NCBI GenBank assembly: GCA_016870695.1
Contig: VGAV01000103.1
Span: forward strand, 1 to 7,775
Direction of reading: 5' to 3'
Source: Actinomycetota bacterium
GTDB taxonomy: Bacteria; Actinomycetota; Actinomycetes; Actinomycetales; Microbacteriaceae
DNA: 7,775 nucleotides
A program made the translations under genes and the position numbers. The notes below the pieces were generated by a model. It was given only the letters and a program-made list of their open reading frames with translations. It ran no database searches and was not told where the DNA came from. Below, piece by piece: positions 1 through 5,557 of the stretch. Numbering within the stretch: position 1 is the stretch's first letter; the number at the start of each line of letters is the position of its first letter.

Positions 1-604
1 CCGCCTCGACGCCGACGCCCTCTGTCTCGCAGAGCTCCTGGACGTACTCGAGCATGGCGGCGGGCGGCACGAGCCGGAACGGGTAGTGGTGGGTGCGCGA
101 GCGGATGGTGCCGAGCACCTTCTCGGGCTCGGTCGTCGCGAAGATGAACTTGACGTGCGCGGGCGGTTCCTCGACGAGCTTGAGCAGGGCGTTGAACCCC
201 TGCTGCGTCACCATGTGCGCCTCGTCGAGGATGAAGATCTTGAAGCGGTCGCGGGCCGGGGCGAAGATGGCACGCTCGCGCAGGTCGCGGGCGTCGTCGA
301 CGCCGTTGTGGCTGGCCGCGTCGATCTCGACCACGTCGAGGGACCCGCCGCCGCCGCGACCGAGCTCGACGCAGCTGTCGCACGTGCCGCAGGGCGTGTC
401 GGTGGGGCCGGCGGCGCAGTTGAGGCAGCGGGCGAGGATGCGGGCGGAGGTGGTCTTGCCGCAGCCGCGCGGACCCGAGAAGAGGTACGCGTGGCCGACG
501 CGATCACCGCGGAGGGCGGTCATGAGCGGTTCGGTCACCTGGGACTGCCCGATCATCTCGCCGAACGCCTGCGGGCGGTAGCGGCGGTACAGAGCGGTCG
601 TCAC
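1..604 (-). CDS. dnaX: DNA polymerase III subunit gamma/tau (DnaX), 5' part, cut by window edge
   Basis: This is the clamp-loader ATPase of the replicative polymerase; it loads the beta sliding clamp and couples polymerases at the fork. The first 201 codons are present and the rest runs off the left edge. The N-terminus reads MTTALYRRYRPQAFGEMIGQ, the canonical DnaX start. Visible motifs are the Walker A GPRGCGKTT (about residues 44-52), four zinc-binding cysteines C63, C72, C75 and C78, the Walker B/DEAH-like ILDEAH (125-130), sensor 1 FIFATTEP (153-160), and the arginine finger in TIRSR (166-170). The start is GTG at 604-602. An in-frame TAG (616-614) lies only four codons upstream, so no longer start is possible. 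No Shine-Dalgarno is seen; a -10-like box sits 6 nt before the GTG, so the mRNA is probably leaderless. The C-terminal tau region, including any internal frameshift site, is outside the window. Confidence 0.97.
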   Translation of the reverse strand, partial: MTTALYRRYRPQAFGEMIGQSQVTEPLMTALRGDRVGHAYLFSGPRGCGKTTSARILARCLNCAAGPTDTPCGTCDSCVELGRGGGGSLDVVEIDAASHNGVDDARDLRERAIFAPARDRFKIFILDEAHMVTQQGFNALLKLVEEPPAHVKFIFATTEPEKVLGTIRSRTHHYPFRLVPPAAMLEYVQELCETEGVGVEA

Positions 605-610
605 CCGAAC

Positions 611-616
611 AGCCTA
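611..616 (-). promoter_or_regulatory. -10 box of a probable leaderless dnaX promoter
   Basis: The minus strand reads TAGGCT, fitting the actinobacterial TANNNT -10 consensus, followed by 6 nt (gttcgg) and then the GTG start of dnaX. This spacing puts the transcription start on or beside the first base of the start codon. There is no recognisable -35 at 17-18 nt spacing (gacgcg or agacgc). The TAG of the box is in frame with dnaX and is the stop that limits its 5' end. Calling it a promoter is inference from position and consensus. Confidence 0.6.
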
Positions 617-711
617 CGGCGTGCCACCGACATCGCGTCTCCGACCGCGGGGCCGGGGCCGGGCGGCATCCCTCCCCCTCCCCCGCGGGCGCCGCCGCGC
701 CCCGCATCCGC

Positions 712-822
712 GACAGGCGATGCGCCGGAGACAGGCGCCCCCGCGCCGGATCCGCCTGCCCCGCGCGCGCCGCCTGCCCTGGGCGCGACGCCTGCCCCGG
801 ACGCACCGCCCGCCCCGGACGC
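712..822. repeat. 18-bp imperfect tandem repeat array with inverted outliers, upstream of dnaX
   Basis: Reading the minus strand, four consecutive 18-nt units fill 822-805, 804-787, 786-769 and 768-751. They share GCG at the start and a core of GGGC(A/G)GGCG. Neighbouring units differ at three of 18 positions. Two further copies of the core lie in the opposite orientation (CGCCTGTC on the minus strand, 737-730 and 719-712), also 18 bp apart. The last direct core (760-753) could pair with the nearer inverted copy (737-730) over 8 bp, including one G-U, around a 15-nt loop. The array lies in the 283-nt gap between the GH65 terminator and the dnaX promoter. No coding sequence is supported here: the frames that stay open give only Gly/Ala/Pro/Arg low-complexity peptides. 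Its function is unknown. Confidence 0.7.
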
Positions 823-835
823 CCGCCGCCGGACA

Positions 836-875
836 CGCGAACGCGGCGGCACCCGAAGGCACCGCCGCGTTCGCG
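836..875 (-). terminator. Strong UUCG-capped hairpin after the GH65 gene
   Basis: Perfect 14-bp inverted repeat arms lie at 836-849 and 862-875. As minus-strand RNA the stem continues through two wobble pairs and two G-C pairs to a C(UUCG)G tetraloop (loop bases 857-854), giving about 18 bp in total. It begins 12 nt after the GH65 stop codon. No U-tract follows, as is common for actinobacterial terminators. It should end the HAD-GH65 transcript and insulate dnaX. On the plus strand the loop would be cGAAg and the two wobble pairs would be lost, which favours minus-strand function. Confidence 0.85.
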
Positions 876-887
876 AGGAGAGACGGA

Positions 888-3419
888 TCAGACGTCGAGG
901 CCGACCGCGAGCGGCTGCTCCTCGTCGGTGACGATGGGGATCGCGGCGGTGACGATGGGCACCGACGCCGAGAGGAGCGTGCCGTCCTCGCGGACCGAGC
1001 CCTCGAGCTGACGGATCGACGGGCGTCCCGGACGGACCGGCCCCTGCCCGTGCAGCGTGACGCGGACGGTCTCGCCCGGGGCGACGACGTACTCGGCGCC
1101 CCGCACCGCGAACTCGACCGGTCCGCCCTCGCCGCCGGCCGCGACGGTCATCGCGGTCGCGGTGACCGTGATGTCGAGACGGGTGCCGTGCCAGTGCAGC
1201 ACGTACGCCAGCTCGGGCCAGTCGACGGGCAGGCGCGGGTCGAAGGTGAGACGTCCGAAGTGGTCGCGCATGCCGCCGAAGCCGCTGACGAGCGCCGTCC
1301 ACACCCCGCCCGCCGAGGCGACGTGCACGCCGTCCGCCGCGTTGTGGTGCAGGTCGCCGAGGTCCACGAACGCCGCCTGACGGAAGTACTCCAGCGCGAG
1401 GTCCTGGTACCCCACCTCCGCGGCGAGGATCGACTGCACGACCGCCGACAGCGTGGAGTCGCCGGTGGTCAGCGGGTCGTAGTACTCGAAGTCCGCGAGC
1501 TTCTCGGCATCCGTGAAGTGGTTGCCCTGCAGGAACAGCGCGAGCACGACGTCGGCCTGCTTGAGCACCTGGTACCGGTAGATGACCAGCGGGTGGAAGT
1601 GCAGCAGCAGCGGGCGCTGGTCGGGCGGGGTGTTCTCGAGGTCCCAGATCTCGCGCTCGAGGAACACCGCGTCCTGCGGGTGGATGTTCAGGGCGGGGCT
1701 GAACGGGATGTGCATGGCCTCGGCCGCGTGGTCCCAGCGCTCCGGCTCGGACGGGTCGAGGTTCATCCGCTGCACCATGCGGCCGTACGCCTCGGGGTCG
1801 TTCTCGGCCAGGTCGCGTACCGTGCGCGCGGCGAACCGGAGGTTGAACCGCGCCATGACGTTCGTGAACAGGTTGTCGTTGACGACGGTCGTGTACTCGT
1901 CCGGACCCGTGACGCCGTGGATGTGGAACGAGTCGCGCTCGCCGTCCTCGCCGGCGTCGCTGGAGCGCCAGAAGCCCAGCGTCGACCAGAGACGGGCGGT
2001 GTCGATCGCGATGTCCACGCCCTCGCCGGCGAGGAACTCCTCGTCGCCGGTGGCCCGCACGTACTTGGCCAGGGCGAAGGCGACGTCGGCGTTGATGTGG
2101 TACTGCGCGGTGCCGGCGGCGTAATAGGCCGAGGCCTCCTCGCCGTTGATGGTCCGCCACGGGAACAGCGCGCCGGCCTCGTTGAGCTGGTGCGCGCGCT
2201 TGCGCGCGGCGGGCAGCATGAGCGACCGCATGCGCAGCGCGTTCCGCGCCCAGAGCGGCGTCGTGTAGGCGAGGAACGGGAGGACGTAGACCTCGGTGTC
2301 CCAGAAGTAGTGGCCGCTGTAGCCGGACCCGGTGACGCCCTTGGCCGGCACGCCCTGGCCGTCGGCGCGGGCGGCCGCCTGCGCGAGCTGGAACAGGCAC
2401 CAGCGCGTGGCCTGCTGCAGGTCCGGGTGGCCGCCGATGCGGACGTCCGAGCGGTCCCAGAACGCGGCATACCAGTCGATCTGGCGCGTCACGAGCTCCT
2501 CGACGCCGAGGTCGCGGGCCCGGTCGAGGGTGCGGCGGCAGCGGTCGATGAGCTCGCCCGCGGGCACGCCGCGCGAAGTGTGGTAGCTCGTCAGCTTGGT
2601 GATCGTCGTGGGGACCCCGGCGCGCGCCTCGACGCGGAAGACGTTCTTGGCGATGTCGGGCTCGACGAGGTGCCGCGCGGTGTACGGGTTGTCGGTGTCG
2701 ACGAGGTGGTCCGCCGCGACCGCGAGGGTCATCTGCGACTGCGAGACCTTGTAGCTGAGCACGGACCGGTCGCCGTCCTGCCAGTACTCCTGCGGCTGCA
2801 GCACCCGGTCGGTGAGCTTCTCGGTCTTGCGGGGGTCGAAGTCGGACCCCTTGGATGCCATCGGCGACCCGCCGTAGATCCCCTCGCCGTCCTGCCGGTT
2901 GAGCAGCTGACTGCTGACGGTGACCGGCGCGTCGGAGTTGAGGACCGTGACGGTCAGGCGCAGCACGGCGAGGTGCTTCTCGTCGAACGAGACGAACCGC
3001 TCGTCCTCGATGCGCACGTGCTTGCCCGACGGGGTGACCCACAGCAGGTTCCGGCGCAGGATGCCCTGGCGCATGTCGAGCACGCGCTCGTACTCGCGGA
3101 CGTCGGCGACATCGAGCGACAGCGGCTCGTCGTCGACGTAGACGCGCATCACCTTGGCATCCGGCGCGTTGATGATGGTCTGCCCGACCTCGGCGAACCC
3201 GTACGCCTGCTCCGCGTGACGGATGGGGAACGTCTCGTGGAAGCCGTTGATGAACGTGCCCTGCTCGTGGGCGAAACGTCCCTCGGGGTAGTTGCCGCGC
3301 AACCCGAGGTAGCCGTTGCCGACGGAGAAGAGGGTCTCGGTCACGCCGACGTCGTCGACGTTGAAGCGGGTCTCGACGAGACGCCACTCGTCGACGGGGA
3401 AACGATCGCGGTCGATCAT
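888..3419 (-). CDS. Glycoside hydrolase family 65 disaccharide phosphorylase (maltose/trehalose/kojibiose phosphorylase type)
   Basis: The 843-residue cytoplasmic protein has no signal peptide. The family splits an alpha-linked glucose disaccharide with phosphate, inverting configuration, to give glucose and beta-glucose-1-phosphate. The N-terminal beta-sandwich (about 1-270) includes the typical SVGNGYLGLRGNYPEG stretch (32-47). A linker and the catalytic alpha/alpha barrel (about 330-710) follow. The barrel holds KGVTGSGYSGHYFWDTE (360-376), PWRTINGEEASAYY (420-433), and HGVTGPDEYT (501-510), whose Glu508 is the predicted general acid. KQADVV (620-625) and HHNAADGVHVASAGG (691-705) match the conserved active-site and phosphate-side segments. 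A C-terminal beta domain (about 725-790) precedes a tail of about 50 residues. ATG at 3419 is preceded by GGAAGG at 6 nt spacing. The gene follows the HAD mutase gene by 44 nt, the usual GH65 pairing (compare Rv3401/Rv3400 of M. tuberculosis). The sugar substrate cannot be assigned from sequence alone. Confidence 0.95.
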   Translation of the reverse strand: MIDRDRFPVDEWRLVETRFNVDDVGVTETLFSVGNGYLGLRGNYPEGRFAHEQGTFINGFHETFPIRHAEQAYGFAEVGQTIINAPDAKVMRVYVDDEPLSLDVADVREYERVLDMRQGILRRNLLWVTPSGKHVRIEDERFVSFDEKHLAVLRLTVTVLNSDAPVTVSSQLLNRQDGEGIYGGSPMASKGSDFDPRKTEKLTDRVLQPQEYWQDGDRSVLSYKVSQSQMTLAVAADHLVDTDNPYTARHLVEPDIAKNVFRVEARAGVPTTITKLTSYHTSRGVPAGELIDRCRRTLDRARDLGVEELVTRQIDWYAAFWDRSDVRIGGHPDLQQATRWCLFQLAQAAARADGQGVPAKGVTGSGYSGHYFWDTEVYVLPFLAYTTPLWARNALRMRSLMLPAARKRAHQLNEAGALFPWRTINGEEASAYYAAGTAQYHINADVAFALAKYVRATGDEEFLAGEGVDIAIDTARLWSTLGFWRSSDAGEDGERDSFHIHGVTGPDEYTTVVNDNLFTNVMARFNLRFAARTVRDLAENDPEAYGRMVQRMNLDPSEPERWDHAAEAMHIPFSPALNIHPQDAVFLEREIWDLENTPPDQRPLLLHFHPLVIYRYQVLKQADVVLALFLQGNHFTDAEKLADFEYYDPLTTGDSTLSAVVQSILAAEVGYQDLALEYFRQAAFVDLGDLHHNAADGVHVASAGGVWTALVSGFGGMRDHFGRLTFDPRLPVDWPELAYVLHWHGTRLDITVTATAMTVAAGGEGGPVEFAVRGAEYVVAPGETVRVTLHGQGPVRPGRPSIRQLEGSVREDGTLLSASVPIVTAAIPIVTDEEQPLAVGLDV
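926..959 (-). repeat. Short direct repeat in the 3' end of the GH65 gene
   Basis: A 13-bp sequence (cggtgacgatggg on the plus strand) occurs at 926-938 and again at 947-959, 21 bp apart. In the protein it encodes two copies of a seven-residue step, PIVTAAI then PIVTDEE (about residues 821-834), in the tail beyond the conserved C-terminal domain. It looks like a small in-frame duplication. Confidence 0.75.
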
Positions 3420-3425
3420 TCGGGG

Positions 3426-3431
3426 CCTTCC
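3426..3431 (-). promoter_or_regulatory. Ribosome binding site of the GH65 gene
   Basis: The minus strand reads GGAAGG, 6 nt before the ATG at 3419. It supports this start over upstream in-frame alternatives, which would extend back into the HAD gene without family similarity. Confidence 0.75.
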
Positions 3432-3440
3432 GGAAAGGGG

Positions 3441-3463
3441 GCTGTCGCTTCGGGTGCGACGGC
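3441..3463 (-). other. Hairpin between the HAD and GH65 genes
   Basis: As minus-strand RNA, GUCGC and GCGAC pair over 5 bp around the 7-nt loop ACCCGAA. After one C/A mismatch, two more G-C pairs extend the stem. It starts directly after the HAD stop codon and ends 9 nt before the GH65 Shine-Dalgarno. It is too weak and lacks a U-tract, so it is unlikely to be a full terminator. A role in mRNA processing, partial attenuation or setting the GH65:HAD ratio is possible but inferred. Confidence 0.4.
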
Positions 3464-4198
3464 TCAGTCTACGAACGCGGCGAGGTCGTCGACGACCACG
3501 GTCGCCCCTGCACCGCGAAGGTCGTCGGCCCCCGCGCCGCGGTCCACGCCGACGACGATGCCGAAGCCCGCCGCGACGGCGGACTGCACGCCGCTGAGAG
3601 CGTCCTCGACGGCGACGGAGCCGGCCGGGTCGACCCCCACCATGCGGGCGGCCTCGGCGAAGACATCGGGGGCGGGCTTGGAGGCGAGATGGTCGCGTTC
3701 GGCGACGACGCCGTCCATGATCACGTCGAAGCGGTCGCGGAGACCGGCGGCCTCGAGCACCTCGACGGCGTTCTTGGAACTGGAGACGACAGCGGTCGGC
3801 ACGCCGGCCTCGGCCAGCACGTCCAGCAGAGCCACGGATCCGGGGTAGGGCGTGATGCCCTCCGCGCGGAGGATGCGCGAGAAGACCGCGTTCTTCCGGT
3901 TGCCGACGCCGCAGACGGTGTCCGCGGACGGGTCGTCGGACGGGTCGCCCCACGGCACTTCGACGTCGCGGCTGCGCAGCAGGCTGGCGACGCCGTCGTA
4001 GCGCTTCTTGCCGTCGACGTACTCGAAGTAGTCGCGGTCCGTGTAGGGCGGGGCGATGTCCCACTGCGCGAAGAGCTCGTCGAACATCTCCTTCCACGCG
4101 CGCATGTGCACGTCGGCCGTCGGCGTGAGGACGCCGTCGAGGTCGAAGAGCACGGCGTCGACGGTGCGGAGGTCGGGCAGGTCGGGGGTGTCGGTCAT
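3464..4198 (-). CDS. Beta-phosphoglucomutase-like HAD-family hydrolase
   Basis: The 244-residue cytoplasmic HAD enzyme probably converts beta-glucose-1-phosphate, released by the adjacent GH65 phosphorylase, to glucose-6-phosphate for glycolysis. Motif I is FDLDGVLTPTADVH (18-31), with nucleophile Asp19 and acid/base Asp21. The helical cap carries DGKKRYDG (62-69), typical of the beta-PGM-like group found beside GH65 genes, including M. tuberculosis Rv3400. Motif II is VVSSSKNA (137-144), motif III Lys174 in SKPAPD, and motif IV VEDALSG (197-203), with the metal-binding Glu198-Asp199. The length is near the usual 220-250. ATG at 4198 has a GGAG ribosome site 6 nt upstream, so it is preferred over the in-frame TTG at 4210, which overlaps that site. 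It is the first gene of a likely two-gene unit with GH65. A simple sugar-phosphate phosphatase is the main alternative, but the pairing and the cap motif argue for a mutase. Confidence 0.94.
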   Translation of the reverse strand: MTDTPDLPDLRTVDAVLFDLDGVLTPTADVHMRAWKEMFDELFAQWDIAPPYTDRDYFEYVDGKKRYDGVASLLRSRDVEVPWGDPSDDPSADTVCGVGNRKNAVFSRILRAEGITPYPGSVALLDVLAEAGVPTAVVSSSKNAVEVLEAAGLRDRFDVIMDGVVAERDHLASKPAPDVFAEAARMVGVDPAGSVAVEDALSGVQSAVAAGFGIVVGVDRGAGADDLRGAGATVVVDDLAAFVD

Positions 4199-4204
4199 GA
4201 CGGG

Positions 4205-4208
4205 CTCC
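4205..4208 (-). promoter_or_regulatory. Ribosome binding site deciding the HAD gene start
   Basis: GGAG on the minus strand lies 6 nt before ATG 4198. The competing TTG at 4210-4208 shares a base with this motif, so a ribosome using it would lack this site. The ATG is therefore chosen. Confidence 0.65.
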
Positions 4209-4228
4209 AAACGGGGCGGACGGCGGTC

Positions 4229-4253
4229 ACGGGCGCCCCCCGGCGCCGCCCGT
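4229..4253 (-). other. GC-rich stem-loop upstream of the HAD gene
   Basis: Arms acgggcg (4229-4235) and cgcccgt (4247-4253) pair over 7 bp. An alternative inner stem, gcgcc/ggcgc (4233-4237 with 4242-4246), uses overlapping bases, so the two folds exclude each other. It lies between the candidate -10 box and the HAD ribosome site. It could be part of an ackA terminator or a leader structure; which one is not decidable from sequence. Confidence 0.35.
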
Positions 4254-4255
4254 CC

Positions 4256-4261
4256 AGGCTA
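4256..4261 (-). promoter_or_regulatory. Candidate -10 box for the HAD-GH65 unit
   Basis: The minus strand reads TAGCCT (TANNNT type), one of very few A/T-containing spots in an otherwise solid G/C gap. A start about 7 nt downstream would give a leader of roughly 50 nt carrying the HAD ribosome site. No -35 element is recognisable (gccccg at 17-nt spacing). No LacI-type operator was seen nearby. Confidence 0.35.
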
Positions 4262-4269
4262 GCGGTCGG

Positions 4270-4285
4270 CGCCCCGGCCGGGGCG
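4270..4285 (-). terminator. Candidate terminator palindrome after ackA
   Basis: The 16-bp perfect palindrome CGCCCCGGCCGGGGCG begins 36 nt after the ackA stop codon. As RNA it could form a 6-bp all-G/C stem with a GGCC loop. There is no U-tract. It sits just upstream of the candidate HAD -10 box, where a boundary between pta-ackA and HAD-GH65 would be expected. The palindrome could equally be a protein-binding site. Confidence 0.4.
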
Positions 4286-4321
4286 ACGGCGCACGGCCCG
4301 GCGACGGGGGCGCGGGGCGGG

Positions 4322-5557
4322 TCAGCGCGCGACGGACAGCGTCTGACGGGCGATCTCCAGCTCCTCGTTGGTCGGCACGACGAGGACCTCGACGCGCGAC
4401 GCGTCCGTCGAGATACGACGGATGCCGCGCTCCCGGGCCGCGTTGCGCTCGGGGTCCAGCTCGACCCCGGCGAAGCCCAGCGTCGCCACGGCCCCCGCGC
4501 GGACGGCGGCGGAGTTCTCGCCGACGCCGGCGGTGAAGGAGATGACGTCCACGCCGTTCAGCTGGGCGAGGTAGGCGCCGGCGTAGGCGCGCAGGCGGTG
4601 GATGTAGACGTCGAACGCGAGCTGCGCGGCGGGGTCGCCCTCGGCGCGGCCCTTCTCGATGTCGCGCATGTCGGAGACGCCGGCGATGCCCAGAATGCCG
4701 GAACGCTTGTTCAACAGCGTGTCGAGGTCGCCGATGCCCATGTCGGCGCGGCGGGCGAGGTGGAACAGCACCGCGGGGTCGAGGTCGCCGGACCGCGTGC
4801 CCATGACCAGGCCCTCCAGCGGGGTGAGCCCCATCGAGGTGTCGACGGACCGCCCTCCCTCGATGGCCGCGGCCGACGCGCCGTTGCCGAGGTGGAACAC
4901 GATCTGGCGCAGCTCGCCGAGCGGACGCCCGACGAAGGCCGCGGCGGCCTCGCTGACGAACTTGTGGCTGGTGCCGTGGAAGCCGTAGCGGCGGATGCGG
5001 TGCGCCGCGGCCACCTCCCGGTCGATGGCGTAGGTGAACGCCTCCGGGGCCAGCGACTGGTGGAACGCGGTGTCGAAGACCGCGACGTGGGGCACGTCGG
5101 GGAAGGCCGTCTTCGCCGCGCGGATGCCGGCGAGGTTGGCCGGGTTGTGCAGCGGCGCGAGCACGGACAGCTCGTCGATGTTGATCTCGACGAGCGGCGT
5201 GACGACGGTGGGCTCGAAGAACCGGGCGCCGCCGTGGACGACGCGGTGGCCCACCGCGGTCGGCGGGTGCGCGTCCAGCGAGGGCCCGTGCGCGGCGAAC
5301 GCGTCCAGCATGACCGCGAAGCCCGCCGTGTGGTCGGGGATCTCGCGCTCGATGCGGCTGGTGGCGTCCGTCACCGTCGGCGCCGGGGACGACCCGTCGC
5401 CGGCCAGGGCCGCCGCGGCGACCGTGTGCGTGGCGACGCCCGTGCCCTCGCCGATGCGCTCGACGAGCCCGGATGCCAGGACCGCCTCCGTGCTCATGTC
5501 GAGGAGCTGGTACTTGAACGACGACGAGCCGCTGTTGACGACGAGGACCACGCTCAC
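4322..5557 (-). CDS. ackA: Acetate kinase
   Basis: Acetate kinase (411 residues, usual length about 400) transfers phosphate between acetyl phosphate and ADP, giving acetate and ATP in overflow metabolism, or the reverse for acetate uptake. The first signature is LVVNSGSSSFKYQ (5-17), with Asn8 at the substrate site. The second region is VGHRVVHGGA (102-111), with Arg105. The catalytic Asp162 lies in VFDTAFHQ, His194 in YGFHGTSHK (191-199), and Arg255 in GTRSGDLDP. FTAGVGENS (341-349) belongs to the nucleotide site, and PTNEEL (395-400) carries the metal-binding Glu398. Residue roles follow from the Methanosarcina enzyme. The GTG start at 5557 overlaps the pta stop as GTGA, and AGGGGGG (5564-5570), inside the last pta codons, sits 6 nt before it. 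Translation is therefore probably coupled to pta. All key residues are present. Confidence 0.98.
   Translation of the reverse strand: MSVVLVVNSGSSSFKYQLLDMSTEAVLASGLVERIGEGTGVATHTVAAAALAGDGSSPAPTVTDATSRIEREIPDHTAGFAVMLDAFAAHGPSLDAHPPTAVGHRVVHGGARFFEPTVVTPLVEINIDELSVLAPLHNPANLAGIRAAKTAFPDVPHVAVFDTAFHQSLAPEAFTYAIDREVAAAHRIRRYGFHGTSHKFVSEAAAAFVGRPLGELRQIVFHLGNGASAAAIEGGRSVDTSMGLTPLEGLVMGTRSGDLDPAVLFHLARRADMGIGDLDTLLNKRSGILGIAGVSDMRDIEKGRAEGDPAAQLAFDVYIHRLRAYAGAYLAQLNGVDVISFTAGVGENSAAVRAGAVATLGFAGVELDPERNAARERGIRRISTDASRVEVLVVPTNEELEIARQTLSVAR

Noticed and set aside
605..835. Possible signal recognition particle RNA (ffs) or tRNA near dnaX
   Set aside because: The conserved SRP domain IV sequence (GGAAGCAGC-type loop) and tRNA landmarks (GGTTCGANTCC T-loop) are absent from both strands of this gap.
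86..931. Plus-strand frame with a Pro/Ala-rich tail across the 18-bp array, suggestive of a repeat protein
   Set aside because: The first half is antisense to the conserved dnaX coding region, and the Pro/Ala part is only the translated repeat DNA. No start site or conserved motif supports it.
601..3387. 928-codon minus-strand frame overlapping GH65 and running into the dnaX gap
   Set aside because: It is out of frame with the GH65 protein, is almost entirely Arg/Pro/Ala/Gly, and continues through the terminator hairpin and the repeat array.
621..3848. Very long open frame on the plus strand (1075 codons) antisense to the GH65 gene, and a similar one at 3689-6049 (786 codons)
   Set aside because: They mirror the minus-strand genes, are rich in Arg, Val, Gly and Asp as expected from reading GC-rich codons backwards, cross several real gene boundaries, and show no recognisable domain. 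High G/C at third positions removes stop codons from the antisense frame.
4208..4210. TTG at 4210 as an alternative start of the HAD protein, adding four residues
   Set aside because: It overlaps the GGAG ribosome site that serves the ATG at 4198, and no ribosome site precedes the TTG.
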